A stretch of DNA of 34,055 bases from JBPOHE01 sp052035915. Lineage in GTDB: Bacteria > Pseudomonadota > Gammaproteobacteria > Chromatiales > Chromatiaceae. Shown piece by piece: positions 1 through 7,969 of this stretch. A model generated the notes under the pieces. That model was not told the DNA's origin. It made no database searches and saw nothing but the letters and a program-made list of their open reading frames with translations. The stretch covers positions 1 through 34,055 of the forward strand of contig JBPOHE010000048.1 of NCBI GenBank assembly GCA_052035915.1, read 5' to 3'. A program made the position numbers and the translations under genes. Positions within the stretch are counted from its first letter, which is position 1. Each line of letters begins with the position of its first letter.

Positions 1-141
1 TTTCCCGTTGGAAAAGGATGGAGAAGGGGGATTTTCTGGCCTGAAGCCCCGCGGCCAGGATGGCTTTGTCAGGGATTTCGCCGCTGTGAACCCCCCTCAA
101 TCCCCCCTTATCAGGGGGGAAACAAACTGATAGGTGGCAAG
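1..141. repeat. Partial copy of a MITE-like dispersed repeat
   Basis: This stretch matches 6986-7130 almost base for base (position 7 aligns with 6992), apart from a few substitutions and extra Cs in the second copy. It includes the palindrome around 107-120 (CCCCCCTTATCAGGGGGG) and the right end AAACTGATAGGTGGCAAG. The second copy shows that the full element is about 188 bp with terminal inverted repeats, so the left end of this copy lies outside the window. No coding potential is apparent. Together the two copies bracket the OmpA / lipoprotein / ABC-transporter segment as direct repeats. Confidence 0.8.
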
Positions 142-181
142 GGATGGATGGGTTCCTCGGTTTTTCGGCGCTGGCTTCCTT

Positions 182-187
182 TATAAT
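182..187 (+). promoter_or_regulatory. Candidate -10 box upstream of the OmpA/Ig-repeat gene
   Basis: A perfect TATAAT lies 38 bp before the ATG at 226, in a locally AT-rich stretch. No convincing TTGACA-like -35 box is seen 16-18 bp upstream; only T-rich sequence occurs near 159-166. The call rests on the -10 match and its position between the MITE-like repeat and the gene. Confidence 0.35.
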
Positions 188-225
188 GATTTTTTCTCAG
201 CCATCCCTGCCAAAGAAAAACAGCC

Positions 226-2787
226 ATGATCAAAAGACGAATCCTTTGTGGTCTCTCCACCTGTACCCTCTTGGGCAGTCTGCCCCTGTCCGCCCAGGAA
301 ACCCCGACCAGCCAAGCGGCGGATGGGCAGACGGTGAATCTGTCCTATGTGGGGGGATCGAGCCGGATCGGTGTCGGCGCCTATGTGGATCAAGAGTCCA
401 CCACCCATTTCCGTGGCGATCTGCTGCATGTCTTTAGTGAATCTCCCGGCAGCGCCTGGATCGGCGAAGGCTGGTTTGCCGATCGCGCCGGTGGCCTCAA
501 GCTGAACTATCACTGGACCACCCCCTACACCAAGGGGGCCGAGCCCAGCCCGGTGCAGAAGCTCTTCATGGCCCTGGACCAGAACAAGGATCAGGATCGC
601 AAACTCAGTCTCGGTTATGGCCAGGAAAACGAACACTGGTTTTGGGGCGCCAACCTCAGCAAGGGTCTGACCGGGGATCGCCGCCTCTCCCAGTCGTCTT
701 CGAGCCAGGATGAGATCATCACCGGGGTGGAGAACGGTCACGAATTCTTCCAGACGATCACCACCACCACTACCACCAGGGTGTTTGAGAAGGCCTACGA
801 CTATGGTGTCGGTGGTCGTATCGGCCACTTCTTCCAGGATCACCTGGTCAAGGCCCACCTTGGGGTCGACTATGAGTGGGGCGACTATGGCTCGCGCCAG
901 ACCACCCTGTCGGTGGGGCTGGAGAAGTTGTTCCACAATTCCCCCCACAGCCTCGCCATCCTGGCCGAGACCTATGACAAATCGGGGGATTTCGAGCAGG
1001 CCAAGGACGACTCCCGGGTCAGCCTCATGTACCGCTACGAGTTCGGCGGCAAACCCAATTTCCGCGCGGAGACCGAGTATCGGGAAGTCAAGGTGGCCGC
1101 CGCCGAGGCGGCGCCGACGAGTGAAAAGCGCCTGGTCAAGACGACGGTGTCCATGGCGCCTGAATACTTCTTCGACCTCGACAGCGCCAAACTGACCTCC
1201 CAGGGCCTGCGCGAACTCGACAAGGTCGCCGGGATGCTGAAGGAGTCGGGTTTCGTCGGCAATCTGCGCATCACCGGCAATACCTGCGATCTCGGTTCCA
1301 GCGCTTACAACCAGAAGCTCTCCGAGCGGCGAGCGGCTTCGGTGAAGACCTATCTGGCCTCCCGGGGACTCGCGACCGAGGTCATGATCACCCGCGGCCT
1401 GGGCGAGACGGCGCCCAAGTATCCGGCCAACGCCAAGACCCGCTACAAGAATCGGCGCGTCGATCTCGAATATGTGTCCTATGAGTCCAACTGGCAGGAA
1501 GTCCCGCTCGCCAGCGAGCCCAGGATGCAGGTGCAGCGTGAGGTCATCGACCAGGAGCCCACCTGGGTCAGGCGCGCCCTGCACAACCCGGTGCCCCATA
1601 AGCAGATCGTCGATACCTACCGCTTCGAGAAACAGCGGGTAAGCGTCACCGAAGGGGAGAAGGTGTTCCTCAACAAACGCCCGGAACCCCAGGACGATGT
1701 CTACAGTCTGCTGGAAAATGCCCCGGCCACCCAATTGAACACCCTGGCGAACGATCAGGATCCGGATGGCGATGCCTTGACGATCGTGGCGGTGGGACAA
1801 CCCAGCAATGGCAGCGTGGTCAATGGTGGGACCTCCCTGACCTATACCCCGAACCGCAACTTCGTCGGCAGCGATTCCATGACCTATACGGTGTCGGATG
1901 GTCGCGAGACGGCCGTGGCTACGGTGCGCATCACGGTGACCCCGGCCAACCGCTCGCCGGTCGCCGCCGATGACGTGGCCAGCACGGTTCAGGGGCAGTC
2001 GGTGAATATCTCGGTGCTGGACAATGACCAAGACCCGGATGGCGATCCCCTCAGCCTCCAGTCCGTCACCCAGCCTGGCCATGGCTCGGCCTCGGTGTCC
2101 GGCAACAAGGTGCTTTACACCCCGGCGGCGGGCTTTACCGGAACCGACAGCTTCAATTACAGCATTGCCGACGGCAAGGGCGGCACGGCGAGCGCCAAGG
2201 TGACGGTGACCGTGCTCGCGCCGGCGAACCGTCCGCCGGTAGCGGTCGATGACGTCGGTTCCACACCCTTCGGACAGGGGGTTCGTATCCCCGTATTGGA
2301 GAATGACCAGGATCCGGATGGCGATGCCCTCAGCATTCAGTCCGTCACCCAGCCCCGCCACGGCAGCGCCGCGATATCCGGTGACACTGTGCTCTACATC
2401 CCCCTGCAGGGCTTCACCGGCGCCGATTCCTTCACCTATGTCGCTACCGACGGCAAGGGCGGCACGGCGACCGCCACGGTCAGGGTGACGGTGCTTGATC
2501 AGGCCAATAATCCGCCGATCGCGGAGGACGATTTCGCCACGGTGCTGTGGAACCATTCGGTGGATATCGAGGTGCTGCTCAATGATCGGGATCCGGACGG
2601 GGATCGCCTGGAAGTGACCTCCTTCACCCAGCCCCAATCCGGAACCGCGGCCTATGGCCCAGGCACCAAGCTCAGGTACACCCCCAACCCCGGCTTCTGG
2701 GGCACCGATCAGTTCAACTACAGCATCTCGGACGGCAAGGGCGGTACGGCCTCGGCCAGGGTGACCATCTCGGTGGTCGATCCCTAA
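226..2787 (+). CDS. OmpA-family outer-membrane protein with four C-terminal Ig/cadherin-like repeats
   Basis: Predicted outer-membrane protein of 853 aa. A signal peptide is visible at residues 1-24 (basic start, LLGSLPLSAQ), followed by a glycine/aromatic-rich region to about 275 that could be a beta-barrel. Residues ~312-416 form an OmpA peptidoglycan-binding domain with YNQKLSERRAASVKTYL and the terminal NRRVDLEY. From ~490 to the end run four tandem ~90-residue repeats, each carrying a D-DPDGD-type acidic loop (N/D-D-Q/R-DPDGD) and a final GTD.F.Y..SDGKGGTA-like strand. They resemble the Big_9/cadherin-like repeats of adhesins, in which such acidic loops bind calcium. A barrel plus peptidoglycan anchor plus repeats fits a surface adhesin or envelope linker. 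The usual order is repeats outside and OmpA last; here the repeats follow OmpA, so their location is uncertain. The start is the first ATG, 38 bp after a TATAAT. Confidence 0.85.
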   Translation: MIKRRILCGLSTCTLLGSLPLSAQETPTSQAADGQTVNLSYVGGSSRIGVGAYVDQESTTHFRGDLLHVFSESPGSAWIGEGWFADRAGGLKLNYHWTTPYTKGAEPSPVQKLFMALDQNKDQDRKLSLGYGQENEHWFWGANLSKGLTGDRRLSQSSSSQDEIITGVENGHEFFQTITTTTTTRVFEKAYDYGVGGRIGHFFQDHLVKAHLGVDYEWGDYGSRQTTLSVGLEKLFHNSPHSLAILAETYDKSGDFEQAKDDSRVSLMYRYEFGGKPNFRAETEYREVKVAAAEAAPTSEKRLVKTTVSMAPEYFFDLDSAKLTSQGLRELDKVAGMLKESGFVGNLRITGNTCDLGSSAYNQKLSERRAASVKTYLASRGLATEVMITRGLGETAPKYPANAKTRYKNRRVDLEYVSYESNWQEVPLASEPRMQVQREVIDQEPTWVRRALHNPVPHKQIVDTYRFEKQRVSVTEGEKVFLNKRPEPQDDVYSLLENAPATQLNTLANDQDPDGDALTIVAVGQPSNGSVVNGGTSLTYTPNRNFVGSDSMTYTVSDGRETAVATVRITVTPANRSPVAADDVASTVQGQSVNISVLDNDQDPDGDPLSLQSVTQPGHGSASVSGNKVLYTPAAGFTGTDSFNYSIADGKGGTASAKVTVTVLAPANRPPVAVDDVGSTPFGQGVRIPVLENDQDPDGDALSIQSVTQPRHGSAAISGDTVLYIPLQGFTGADSFTYVATDGKGGTATATVRVTVLDQANNPPIAEDDFATVLWNHSVDIEVLLNDRDPDGDRLEVTSFTQPQSGTAAYGPGTKLRYTPNPGFWGTDQFNYSISDGKGGTASARVTISVVDP

Positions 2788-2809
2788 GGCGATTTCTGTC
2801 AAAAGGAAT

Positions 2810-2835
2810 ACCAGCCGGCGCATTCTGGTTTTTTT
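2810..2835 (+). terminator. Weak intrinsic terminator after the OmpA/Ig-repeat gene
   Basis: The stem ACCAG (2810-2814) pairs with CTGGT (2825-2829) and runs directly into seven Ts (2829-2835), 22 bp after the stop codon. The stem is short, so efficiency is doubtful. A second GC-rich hairpin without a T-run (CCCCCGCC/GGCGGGGG, 2864-2886) follows in the same gap. Nothing else is seen between here and the next gene. Confidence 0.5.
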
Positions 2836-2999
2836 CCGGCCATCGCCTGAATCCTCCTCCGGCCCCCCGCCTGTCGCGGGCGGGGGCACGCCTCGGCCCA
2901 GGATGATCCGGGGTATTTCCGCCTTGTCGCCGGCGGCGAGGGCCTTGGTCTGGGGAAGGGAAGCGGATCGGGCAGAGGGGATTTCGATAGTTATTTCTG

Positions 3000-3386
3000 A
3001 TGATAGGCTGTCTGATTATCAGGTCTATTCTTTATCATGTCCCCGATCCGTCGCCGCTGGCTCCTGGCGACTCGATCCTCCGGTCAGTCTGGGCCGCCAG
3101 CGTCGCCCTCATGCTGGTCGCCGTCCTGCTCCATGGCTGCCTATACTTCCCCAGATCCACCCTGGTCTACGATAGGGAATGCAAAACTTTTACCCGCCAC
3201 ATGGTCTTGGGCGCCGAAGAGATCGGCCCCTTCGGTCACTGCGTCAATGAGGGCTGCGTCGCCCTGCTCATAGGAACCGGGGTGGTCACGGCGGCTTCGG
3301 CGGTGGTCTCCGGCAGCGTCGTGGTCGTCGGCAACATCATTTACTGGCTCGAGCGGACGGCGCCGTGCTTGAAACAGGAACCATGA
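3000..3386 (+). CDS. Small putative lipoprotein of unknown function
   Basis: A 128-aa reading frame whose most informative feature is VALMLVAVLLHGC, a hydrophobic stretch ending in a plausible lipobox (LLHG|C at residue 47). The mature part contains cysteines (RECKTF, HCVNEGC) and a glycine/valine-rich second hydrophobic segment (GTGVVTAASAVVSGSVVVVG). I do not recognise the family. The start is unclear: ATG at 3000 gives an unusually long leader before the lipobox Cys and lacks a near Shine-Dalgarno, while the only other in-frame ATG (3111) leaves a leader of nine residues. It lies between the OmpA gene and the ABC permease and may belong with either. Confidence 0.5.
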   Translation: MIGCLIIRSILYHVPDPSPLAPGDSILRSVWAASVALMLVAVLLHGCLYFPRSTLVYDRECKTFTRHMVLGAEEIGPFGHCVNEGCVALLIGTGVVTAASAVVSGSVVVVGNIIYWLERTAPCLKQEP

Positions 3387-3459
3387 GCTATCCAGGTAAA
3401 AATAGAGGCATGGCCCGGAGCGGAAGTCGGAATCGTCCCGGCCTGGAGGGCGACCGAGC

Positions 3460-4866
3460 ATGTTGGTGATCCTCTGGACCGATGCCTTGCTGTTTCGGCT
3501 CGGAGTCTTGGGGGTCGCCTTTATCCTTTTTGCCCACCGCCATGAACATCTCCTCGCCCCCTGGCGTCGTGTGGTCCGAAGTCCCCTGGCCATGGGCGCC
3601 TTGGTGGTTCTGGTGGCCTTCGCCATCCCCGGGCTGCTGGATTCGATCCATTACCGACCCCGCCTGCATACCCAGGAGGGTACCTCGGAGGTGCGCTATG
3701 GGGCCGAGATCCTGAGCGGGCTCGACCTTTTGCTCTCCTCGCTACGGGAACGCCAGGAAAAGACCTATTCGGCCCCGCTGGCGACCCATCTGCAAGCCAT
3801 GGAGACGGTGGAAACGTCCGATGGACGCCGTCTCCGCGAATACCCCCGGCTGAGTCATGCCGGTCGGCATCTGGTCGATCCCGTGCGGGATTGGTGGCCG
3901 GATATCCGGGCCACCCTGATCAAGTCGGGTCTGGTGGCCTTGGGCCTCTGGGGACTCATGACCGGGCTGGTGGTCTGGCGGTTGGCGCGAAGGGCGGCCC
4001 TGCCGGTCGCGGTCGCCTTGGGAAAGTTCTGGCGCGGCGACACCAGGTTACCCTGGCGCACCCTGCTGGGGATGGTCGGCCTGCTGCTCTTGGTGGGTCT
4101 GCCCGCCGGTGCCTTGGCGCTGGATTATCATCTGCTCGGTACCGACAAGGTGGGCGAGGATGTGCTCTATCAAAGCCTGAAGGGGATCCGCACCGGACTC
4201 TTGATCGGCACCCTGACCACCCTGGTCATGCTGCCGGCGGCGCTGCTGCTGGGGATCCTCGCCGGCTATTTCCGCGGTTGGGTCGATGATCTCATCCAGT
4301 ATCTCTACACCACCCTGAGTTCGGTGCCCGGGGTGCTCCTCATCGCCGCCGCCATTCTGATGTTGGATGTCTTTATGGAAAACCACCCGGACGCCTTTGC
4401 CAGCGTCACCGAACGGGCGGATATCCGCTTGCTCTTTCTCTGTCTCATCCTCGGCGTCACCAGTTGGACCTCCCTGTGTCGTCTGTTGCGGGGCGAAACC
4501 TTCAAGCTGCGCGAGCTCGAGTTCGTCCAGTCCTCCCTGGCCCTGGGCGGGAGTCATGCCTGGATACTCTGGCGGCATGTCCTGCCGAATGTCTTTCATC
4601 TGGTCTTGATCACCGCCGTCCTGGACTTCAGCGGTCTGGTGCTCGCCGAGGCGGTGCTGTCCTATGTCAATATCGGTGTCGACCCGGCGATGAATTCCTG
4701 GGGCAACATGATCAACAGTGCCCGCCTGGAGATGGCGCGGGAACCCATGGTCTGGTGGTCGCTGAGCGCGGCCTTCTGCTTTATGTTCGTGCTGGTGCTG
4801 GCCGCCAATCTGTTCGCGGATGCGGTGCGGGAAGCCTTCGATCCACGTTTGAGGGACGCCTTATGA
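3460..4866 (+). CDS. ABC transporter permease, oligopeptide/microcin type (OppC/DppC/YejE-like)
   Basis: Inner-membrane permease of 468 aa. N-terminal hydrophobic segments are followed by a soluble stretch (~70-140) and then the BPD_transp_1 fold. The ATPase-contact EAA loop is readable as LALGGSHAWILWRHVLPN, the classic G-x9-LP spacing of binding-protein-dependent permeases. After it comes AEAVLSYVNIGVDP.MNSWG, typical of the OppC/YejE branch. A GGAGGG Shine-Dalgarno lies ~10 bp before the ATG. Its last codons overlap the ATPase gene by ATGA, so the two are translated together. The partner permease (OppB/YejB) and the periplasmic binding protein expected for the family are not next to it. 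The protein is longer than a typical OppC (~300 aa) because of its N-terminal part. Confidence 0.85.
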   Translation: MLVILWTDALLFRLGVLGVAFILFAHRHEHLLAPWRRVVRSPLAMGALVVLVAFAIPGLLDSIHYRPRLHTQEGTSEVRYGAEILSGLDLLLSSLRERQEKTYSAPLATHLQAMETVETSDGRRLREYPRLSHAGRHLVDPVRDWWPDIRATLIKSGLVALGLWGLMTGLVVWRLARRAALPVAVALGKFWRGDTRLPWRTLLGMVGLLLLVGLPAGALALDYHLLGTDKVGEDVLYQSLKGIRTGLLIGTLTTLVMLPAALLLGILAGYFRGWVDDLIQYLYTTLSSVPGVLLIAAAILMLDVFMENHPDAFASVTERADIRLLFLCLILGVTSWTSLCRLLRGETFKLRELEFVQSSLALGGSHAWILWRHVLPNVFHLVLITAVLDFSGLVLAEAVLSYVNIGVDPAMNSWGNMINSARLEMAREPMVWWSLSAAFCFMFVLVLAANLFADAVREAFDPRLRDAL

Positions 4867-6881
4867 ATCAACCGCTGCTGCGGGTGGAGGGGTTGCGCAC
4901 CGAGTTGGGAGTGAAGGGACGTCGCTTCCAGGTGGTGGATGGACTGGACTTCAGTATCCGGCCCGGCGAGACCTTCGCCCTCCTGGGCGAATCCGGCTGC
5001 GGGAAATCCATGACCGCCCTGTCGCTGATGCGCCTCCTGCCGCCGAACGGACGCATCGGCGCCGGTAACATCTGGTTGCGCGACACCGAACTCCTCTCCC
5101 TGCCGGAGACCGAGATGCGCCAGGTGCGCGGCGGTCGCCTGGCGATGATCTTCCAGGAGCCGATGACCTCCCTCAATCCGGTGCTGAGGGTGGAGACCCA
5201 GATCGCCGAGGCGGTGCGGGTGCATCAGGGATTGACCGGGTCGGCGCTAGCCGACCGGGTGGTGGAATTGCTCACCGCGGTCGGTATCCCCGAGCCGCGG
5301 CAACGGGCCCGGGACTATCCCCATCAGTTGTCGGGGGGGATGAAGCAGCGGGTGATGATTGCCATGGCCCTGGCCGGACGCCCGGAACTGCTCATCGCCG
5401 ACGAGCCGACCACGGCCCTGGATGTCACCATCCAGGCCCAGGTCTTGGGCCTGCTGGCCGATCTGCAACGGGATAGCGGGATGGCGATCCTGCTCATCAC
5501 CCATGATCTCGGGGTGGTGGCCGAGAACGCGGACCAGGTGGCGGTGATGTATGCCGGTCATATCGTCGAGCAGGCCGAGTGCCGGGAGTTTTTCCACGAC
5601 GCCCGGCATCCCTATAGCCGCAAATTGTTCGCGGCCCTCCCCGGGCAGGAAAACCGCGATCGGCGGCTCGCCATCATTGCCGGCACCGTTCCTCCCCTTG
5701 ACCGCCACTTCATCGGCTGCCGTTTCGCCGAGCGTTGCGATCTGGTCATGGATCGCTGCCGGGAAGAGGAACCGGCCTGGTCCACCTATGGTGAGTCGGG
5801 GCGGGTGCGTTGTTGGCGGGCGGCGGAACGCCAGGGCGAGGTTATTCCGGGAGAGCGCGAAGCCACCGGCCCAGGAGTTCCGGGGAGCGAGCCGCCCTTG
5901 CTGCAAGTGCGGGGGTTGAAGGTTCACTTCCCGGTGCGCCGGGGGCTCTTCAAACGGGTCGTCGGTCAGGTGCGGGCGGTGGACGGTGTCGATCTGGCGA
6001 TCCCGGAGGGGCGGACCCTAGCCCTGGTGGGTGAATCCGGGTGCGGCAAGACGACGGTCGGCCAAGCCATTCTGCGGCTGATCCCACCGACGGACGGGGA
6101 GATCCAGTTCGCCGGTCAAGACTTCCTGGCCCTGAAGGGAAGCGTCCTTCGCCGCCAACGGGCGGGATTGCAGATCATCTTCCAGGACCCGGCGGGGGCC
6201 ATGAATCCGCGGATGCTGGTGCGGGATATCGTCGCCGAGGGGATGATCGTCCAGGGAATGGAGCGGCAGCGGGCGGCGAGAGAGGCGCGGGTGATCGAGT
6301 TACTGGGGCAGGTGGGTCTGCCGCCGGAGTCGGCGAGTCGCTATCCCCACGAGTTTTCCGGCGGTCAGCGGCAACGCATCTGCATCGCCCGGGCCTTGGC
6401 GGTCAATCCCAGGCTGATCGTCTGCGATGAGCCGACCAGCGCCCTGGATGTATCGGTCCAGGCCCAGGTGCTCAATCTGCTGCGACGCCTGCAACAGGAA
6501 CTGGCGCTCTCCTATCTCTTCATCACTCATAACCTGGCGGTGGTGTCCTATCTGGCCCACGAGGTGGCGGTGATGTATCTGGGACGCATCGTCGAGCGGG
6601 GGCGGGTGGAGGAGGTGTTGTCGGATCCGCGCCACCCTTACACCAAGGCCTTGTTGGCCGCGGTGCCGGAGGTAAACCCCGAACAAACACGGCAACAGCT
6701 CCGCTTACAGGGGGATCTCCCTTCGCCCATCGAGCCGCCGCTGGGCTGCCATTTTCATCCTCGATGCCAACGGGCGGAAGGGCTGTGTCGCTCCGCCTAT
6801 CCCGGGGTCCAGGAGATCAGTCCCACCCATCGGGTCAATTGTTTTTTCGCCCAGGGCCGAGGGACAGCATCTGCTCCATGA
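4863..6881 (+). CDS. Fused double ATP-binding subunit of an oligopeptide-type ABC transporter (OppDF/YejF-like)
   Basis: Cytoplasmic ATPase of 672 aa made of two complete nucleotide-binding domains, equivalent to OppD and OppF joined. Domain 1 shows Walker A GESGCGKS, signature LSGGMKQR and Walker B LLIADEPTTALD. Domain 2 shows GESGCGKTT, FSGGQRQR and LIVCDEPTSALD. Each half ends with the oligopeptide-transporter tail carrying cysteines (CRFAERCDLVMDRC; CHFHPRCQRAEGLC), which in this family can bind an Fe-S cluster. The ATG at 4863 overlaps the permease stop (ATGA). An in-frame opening upstream to 4464 is a shadow of the permease gene. The layout resembles yejE-yejF without yejA and yejB. Substrate cannot be told from sequence; peptides are likely. 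Confidence 0.9.
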   Translation: MNQPLLRVEGLRTELGVKGRRFQVVDGLDFSIRPGETFALLGESGCGKSMTALSLMRLLPPNGRIGAGNIWLRDTELLSLPETEMRQVRGGRLAMIFQEPMTSLNPVLRVETQIAEAVRVHQGLTGSALADRVVELLTAVGIPEPRQRARDYPHQLSGGMKQRVMIAMALAGRPELLIADEPTTALDVTIQAQVLGLLADLQRDSGMAILLITHDLGVVAENADQVAVMYAGHIVEQAECREFFHDARHPYSRKLFAALPGQENRDRRLAIIAGTVPPLDRHFIGCRFAERCDLVMDRCREEEPAWSTYGESGRVRCWRAAERQGEVIPGEREATGPGVPGSEPPLLQVRGLKVHFPVRRGLFKRVVGQVRAVDGVDLAIPEGRTLALVGESGCGKTTVGQAILRLIPPTDGEIQFAGQDFLALKGSVLRRQRAGLQIIFQDPAGAMNPRMLVRDIVAEGMIVQGMERQRAAREARVIELLGQVGLPPESASRYPHEFSGGQRQRICIARALAVNPRLIVCDEPTSALDVSVQAQVLNLLRRLQQELALSYLFITHNLAVVSYLAHEVAVMYLGRIVERGRVEEVLSDPRHPYTKALLAAVPEVNPEQTRQQLRLQGDLPSPIEPPLGCHFHPRCQRAEGLCRSAYPGVQEISPTHRVNCFFAQGRGTASAP

Positions 6882-6942
6882 TCGGCGGGGGAGGGCCGCG
6901 AATCGCATCCATCGCTGTATCCTGGGCCGGATGCGGGTAACT

Positions 6943-7130
6943 CTCACCACCTATCAGTTTTGGCGAGCAAGGGCTCCTCAGCCTCTTCCCCGTTGGAAAA
7001 GGATGGAGAAGGGGGATTTTCTGGCCTGAAGCCCCGCGGCCAGGATAGCTTCATCAGAGATTTCGCCGCTGTGAACCCCCCCCCTCAATCCCCCCTTGTC
7101 AAGGGGGGAAATAAACTGGTAGGTGGCAAG
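6943..7130. mobile_element. MITE-like element with terminal inverted repeats and 10-bp target duplication
   Basis: A non-coding 188 bp unit. The left end CTCACCACCTATCAGTTT (6943-6960) is matched at 15 of 18 positions by the inverse of the right end AAACTGGTAGGTGGCAAG (7113-7130). It is flanked by an exact 10-bp direct repeat GCGGGTAACT at 6933-6942 and 7131-7140, the signature of transposition. The interior holds the palindrome CCCCCCTTGTCAAGGGGGG near 7090. Its right ~145 bp are repeated at 1-141. No transposase is encoded, so it would be mobilised in trans; the parent IS family is not identifiable here. It lies between the ABC ATPase and folK, which converge. Confidence 0.75.
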
Positions 7131-7203
7131 GCGGGTAACTTATGAAGTTGGCCCCGAGTGCCGCAAGAAGCCTCACGGCTGGCCTGGGTGTTTCTCAAGG
7201 CTC

Positions 7204-7320
7204 CCGGGCCTCGGTATTTTTAGGCGGTTTATTGTTCTCCAATAGAGAACAATGCCTATTTATCCGAGCCATTGTTCTCGAATAAAGAACGAAAAACGGC
7301 CATTTTCAGCCCAGGCCCGG
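7204..7320. repeat. Compound palindromic repeat, copy A
   Basis: A 117 bp palindromic unit with ends CCGGGCCT (7204-7211) and AGGCCCGG (7313-7320). Inside are alternating arms: ATTGTTCTC-CAATA-GAGAACAAT (7231-7253) and ATTGTTCTCGAATAAAGAAC (7271-7290). The inner arms can also pair across the centre: GAGAACAATG (7245-7254) with CATTGTTCTC (7270-7279), a perfect 10-bp stem. Related copies are at 15661, 22277 and 28223. It sits in the gap between the converging ABC ATPase and folK genes. No start codon and Shine-Dalgarno pair suggests a peptide. Confidence 0.75.
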
Positions 7321-7356
7321 AGCCATTGGGGGCTCATACCACATAATCATTCAGTT

Positions 7357-7388
7357 CCCTCGCCCCCTTCAGGGGAGAGGGCGAGGGG
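7357..7388. repeat. Hairpin repeat of the CCCTCGCCC/GGGCGAGGG type
   Basis: CCCTCGCCC (7357-7365) pairs perfectly with GGGCGAGGG (7379-7387). The inner sequence GGGAGAGGGCGAGGGG recurs exactly near 24740-24756, so this is a dispersed element rather than a local accident. It lies 3' of folK and has no T-run, so a terminator role is doubtful. Confidence 0.5.
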
Positions 7389-7470
7389 AGTGATAGGTCT
7401 TTCTCTCGGCGCTGGCACCCGCGTCCGACGACGCGCAAGCCGGAGACCGATTGGAGACTTCTCCCTCGGC

Positions 7471-7968
7471 TCAGGCGATCTCCCAATCCATGGCTATGGG
7501 CTGCATCGGCTGATTGGTCTGGTCGAACTCGCTCCAGAGTTGCGCATAGCTCTTGCCTGTGCCGGGGTGCACTTCTTTGCCGGCCACCTCGGCGAGGGGG
7601 CCGAGAACGAAGGCGTAACGCAGGATCTCTTCCCGGGGCAGGGATTGGCCGTCGACGACATGGATAGCTTGTCCATAGGTGAGGAGATCCATGTCCAGGG
7701 TGCGGGGGGCGAATTTGTTGCCGGTACGCACCCGGTCATGGGCGTCTTCCATGGCCCGGAAACGGGTATTGAGTTCAGGGATGGACAGGGCGGTATCAAA
7801 GCCGACCACCAGGTTGTAAAAAGGCGCCCCCTCGAAGCCGATGGCGTCGCTTTCGTACACCCCCGAGAGCCTGAACGATCCAAAGGCCTCCCGCAGTTCC
7901 TGGACGGCCCCCCGAATATGGGTAACGCGGTCGATATTGCTGCCGATACTTACCCACACCCCGGGCAT
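7471..7968 (-). CDS. folK: 2-amino-4-hydroxy-6-hydroxymethyldihydropteridine diphosphokinase (HPPK)
   Basis: Cytoplasmic enzyme of the folate pathway that moves pyrophosphate from ATP to 6-hydroxymethyl-7,8-dihydropterin, the step before dihydropteroate synthase. The 165-aa length is normal for HPPK. Diagnostic segments are the N-terminal VWVSIGSNID (the S-GSN-x substrate loop), YESDAIGFEGAPFYNLVV, and the signature RTLDMDLLTYG with its paired aspartates for Mg-ATP. It starts 1 bp after the folB stop, so the two are one transcriptional unit running folB-folK. folP is not nearby. Downstream of its stop are the repeats at 7204-7388. Confidence 0.95.
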   Translation of the reverse strand: MPGVWVSIGSNIDRVTHIRGAVQELREAFGSFRLSGVYESDAIGFEGAPFYNLVVGFDTALSIPELNTRFRAMEDAHDRVRTGNKFAPRTLDMDLLTYGQAIHVVDGQSLPREEILRYAFVLGPLAEVAGKEVHPGTGKSYAQLWSEFDQTNQPMQPIAMDWEIA

Positions 7969-7969
7969 C

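Noticed and set aside
181..2889. Very long open frame on the minus strand opposite the OmpA/Ig-repeat gene
   Set aside because: It is low-complexity Gly/Ala/Arg/His-rich translation, mirrors the plus-strand gene, and has no domain. The plus-strand protein has a clear signal peptide and OmpA domain. GC-rich DNA makes such antisense frames common.
3037..3273. Alternative frame starting MSPIRRRW inside the small lipoprotein region
   Set aside because: It becomes Ser/Pro-rich low-complexity sequence, while the other frame carries a hydrophobic segment and lipobox. A frameshift joining the two could not be supported.
7204..7290. GTTCT..AGAAC arms considered as operator sites for a regulator (LexA-like or other)
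   Set aside because: The arms recur only inside the same 117-bp unit and sit at gene 3' ends rather than in promoter positions, so a repeat family explains them better.
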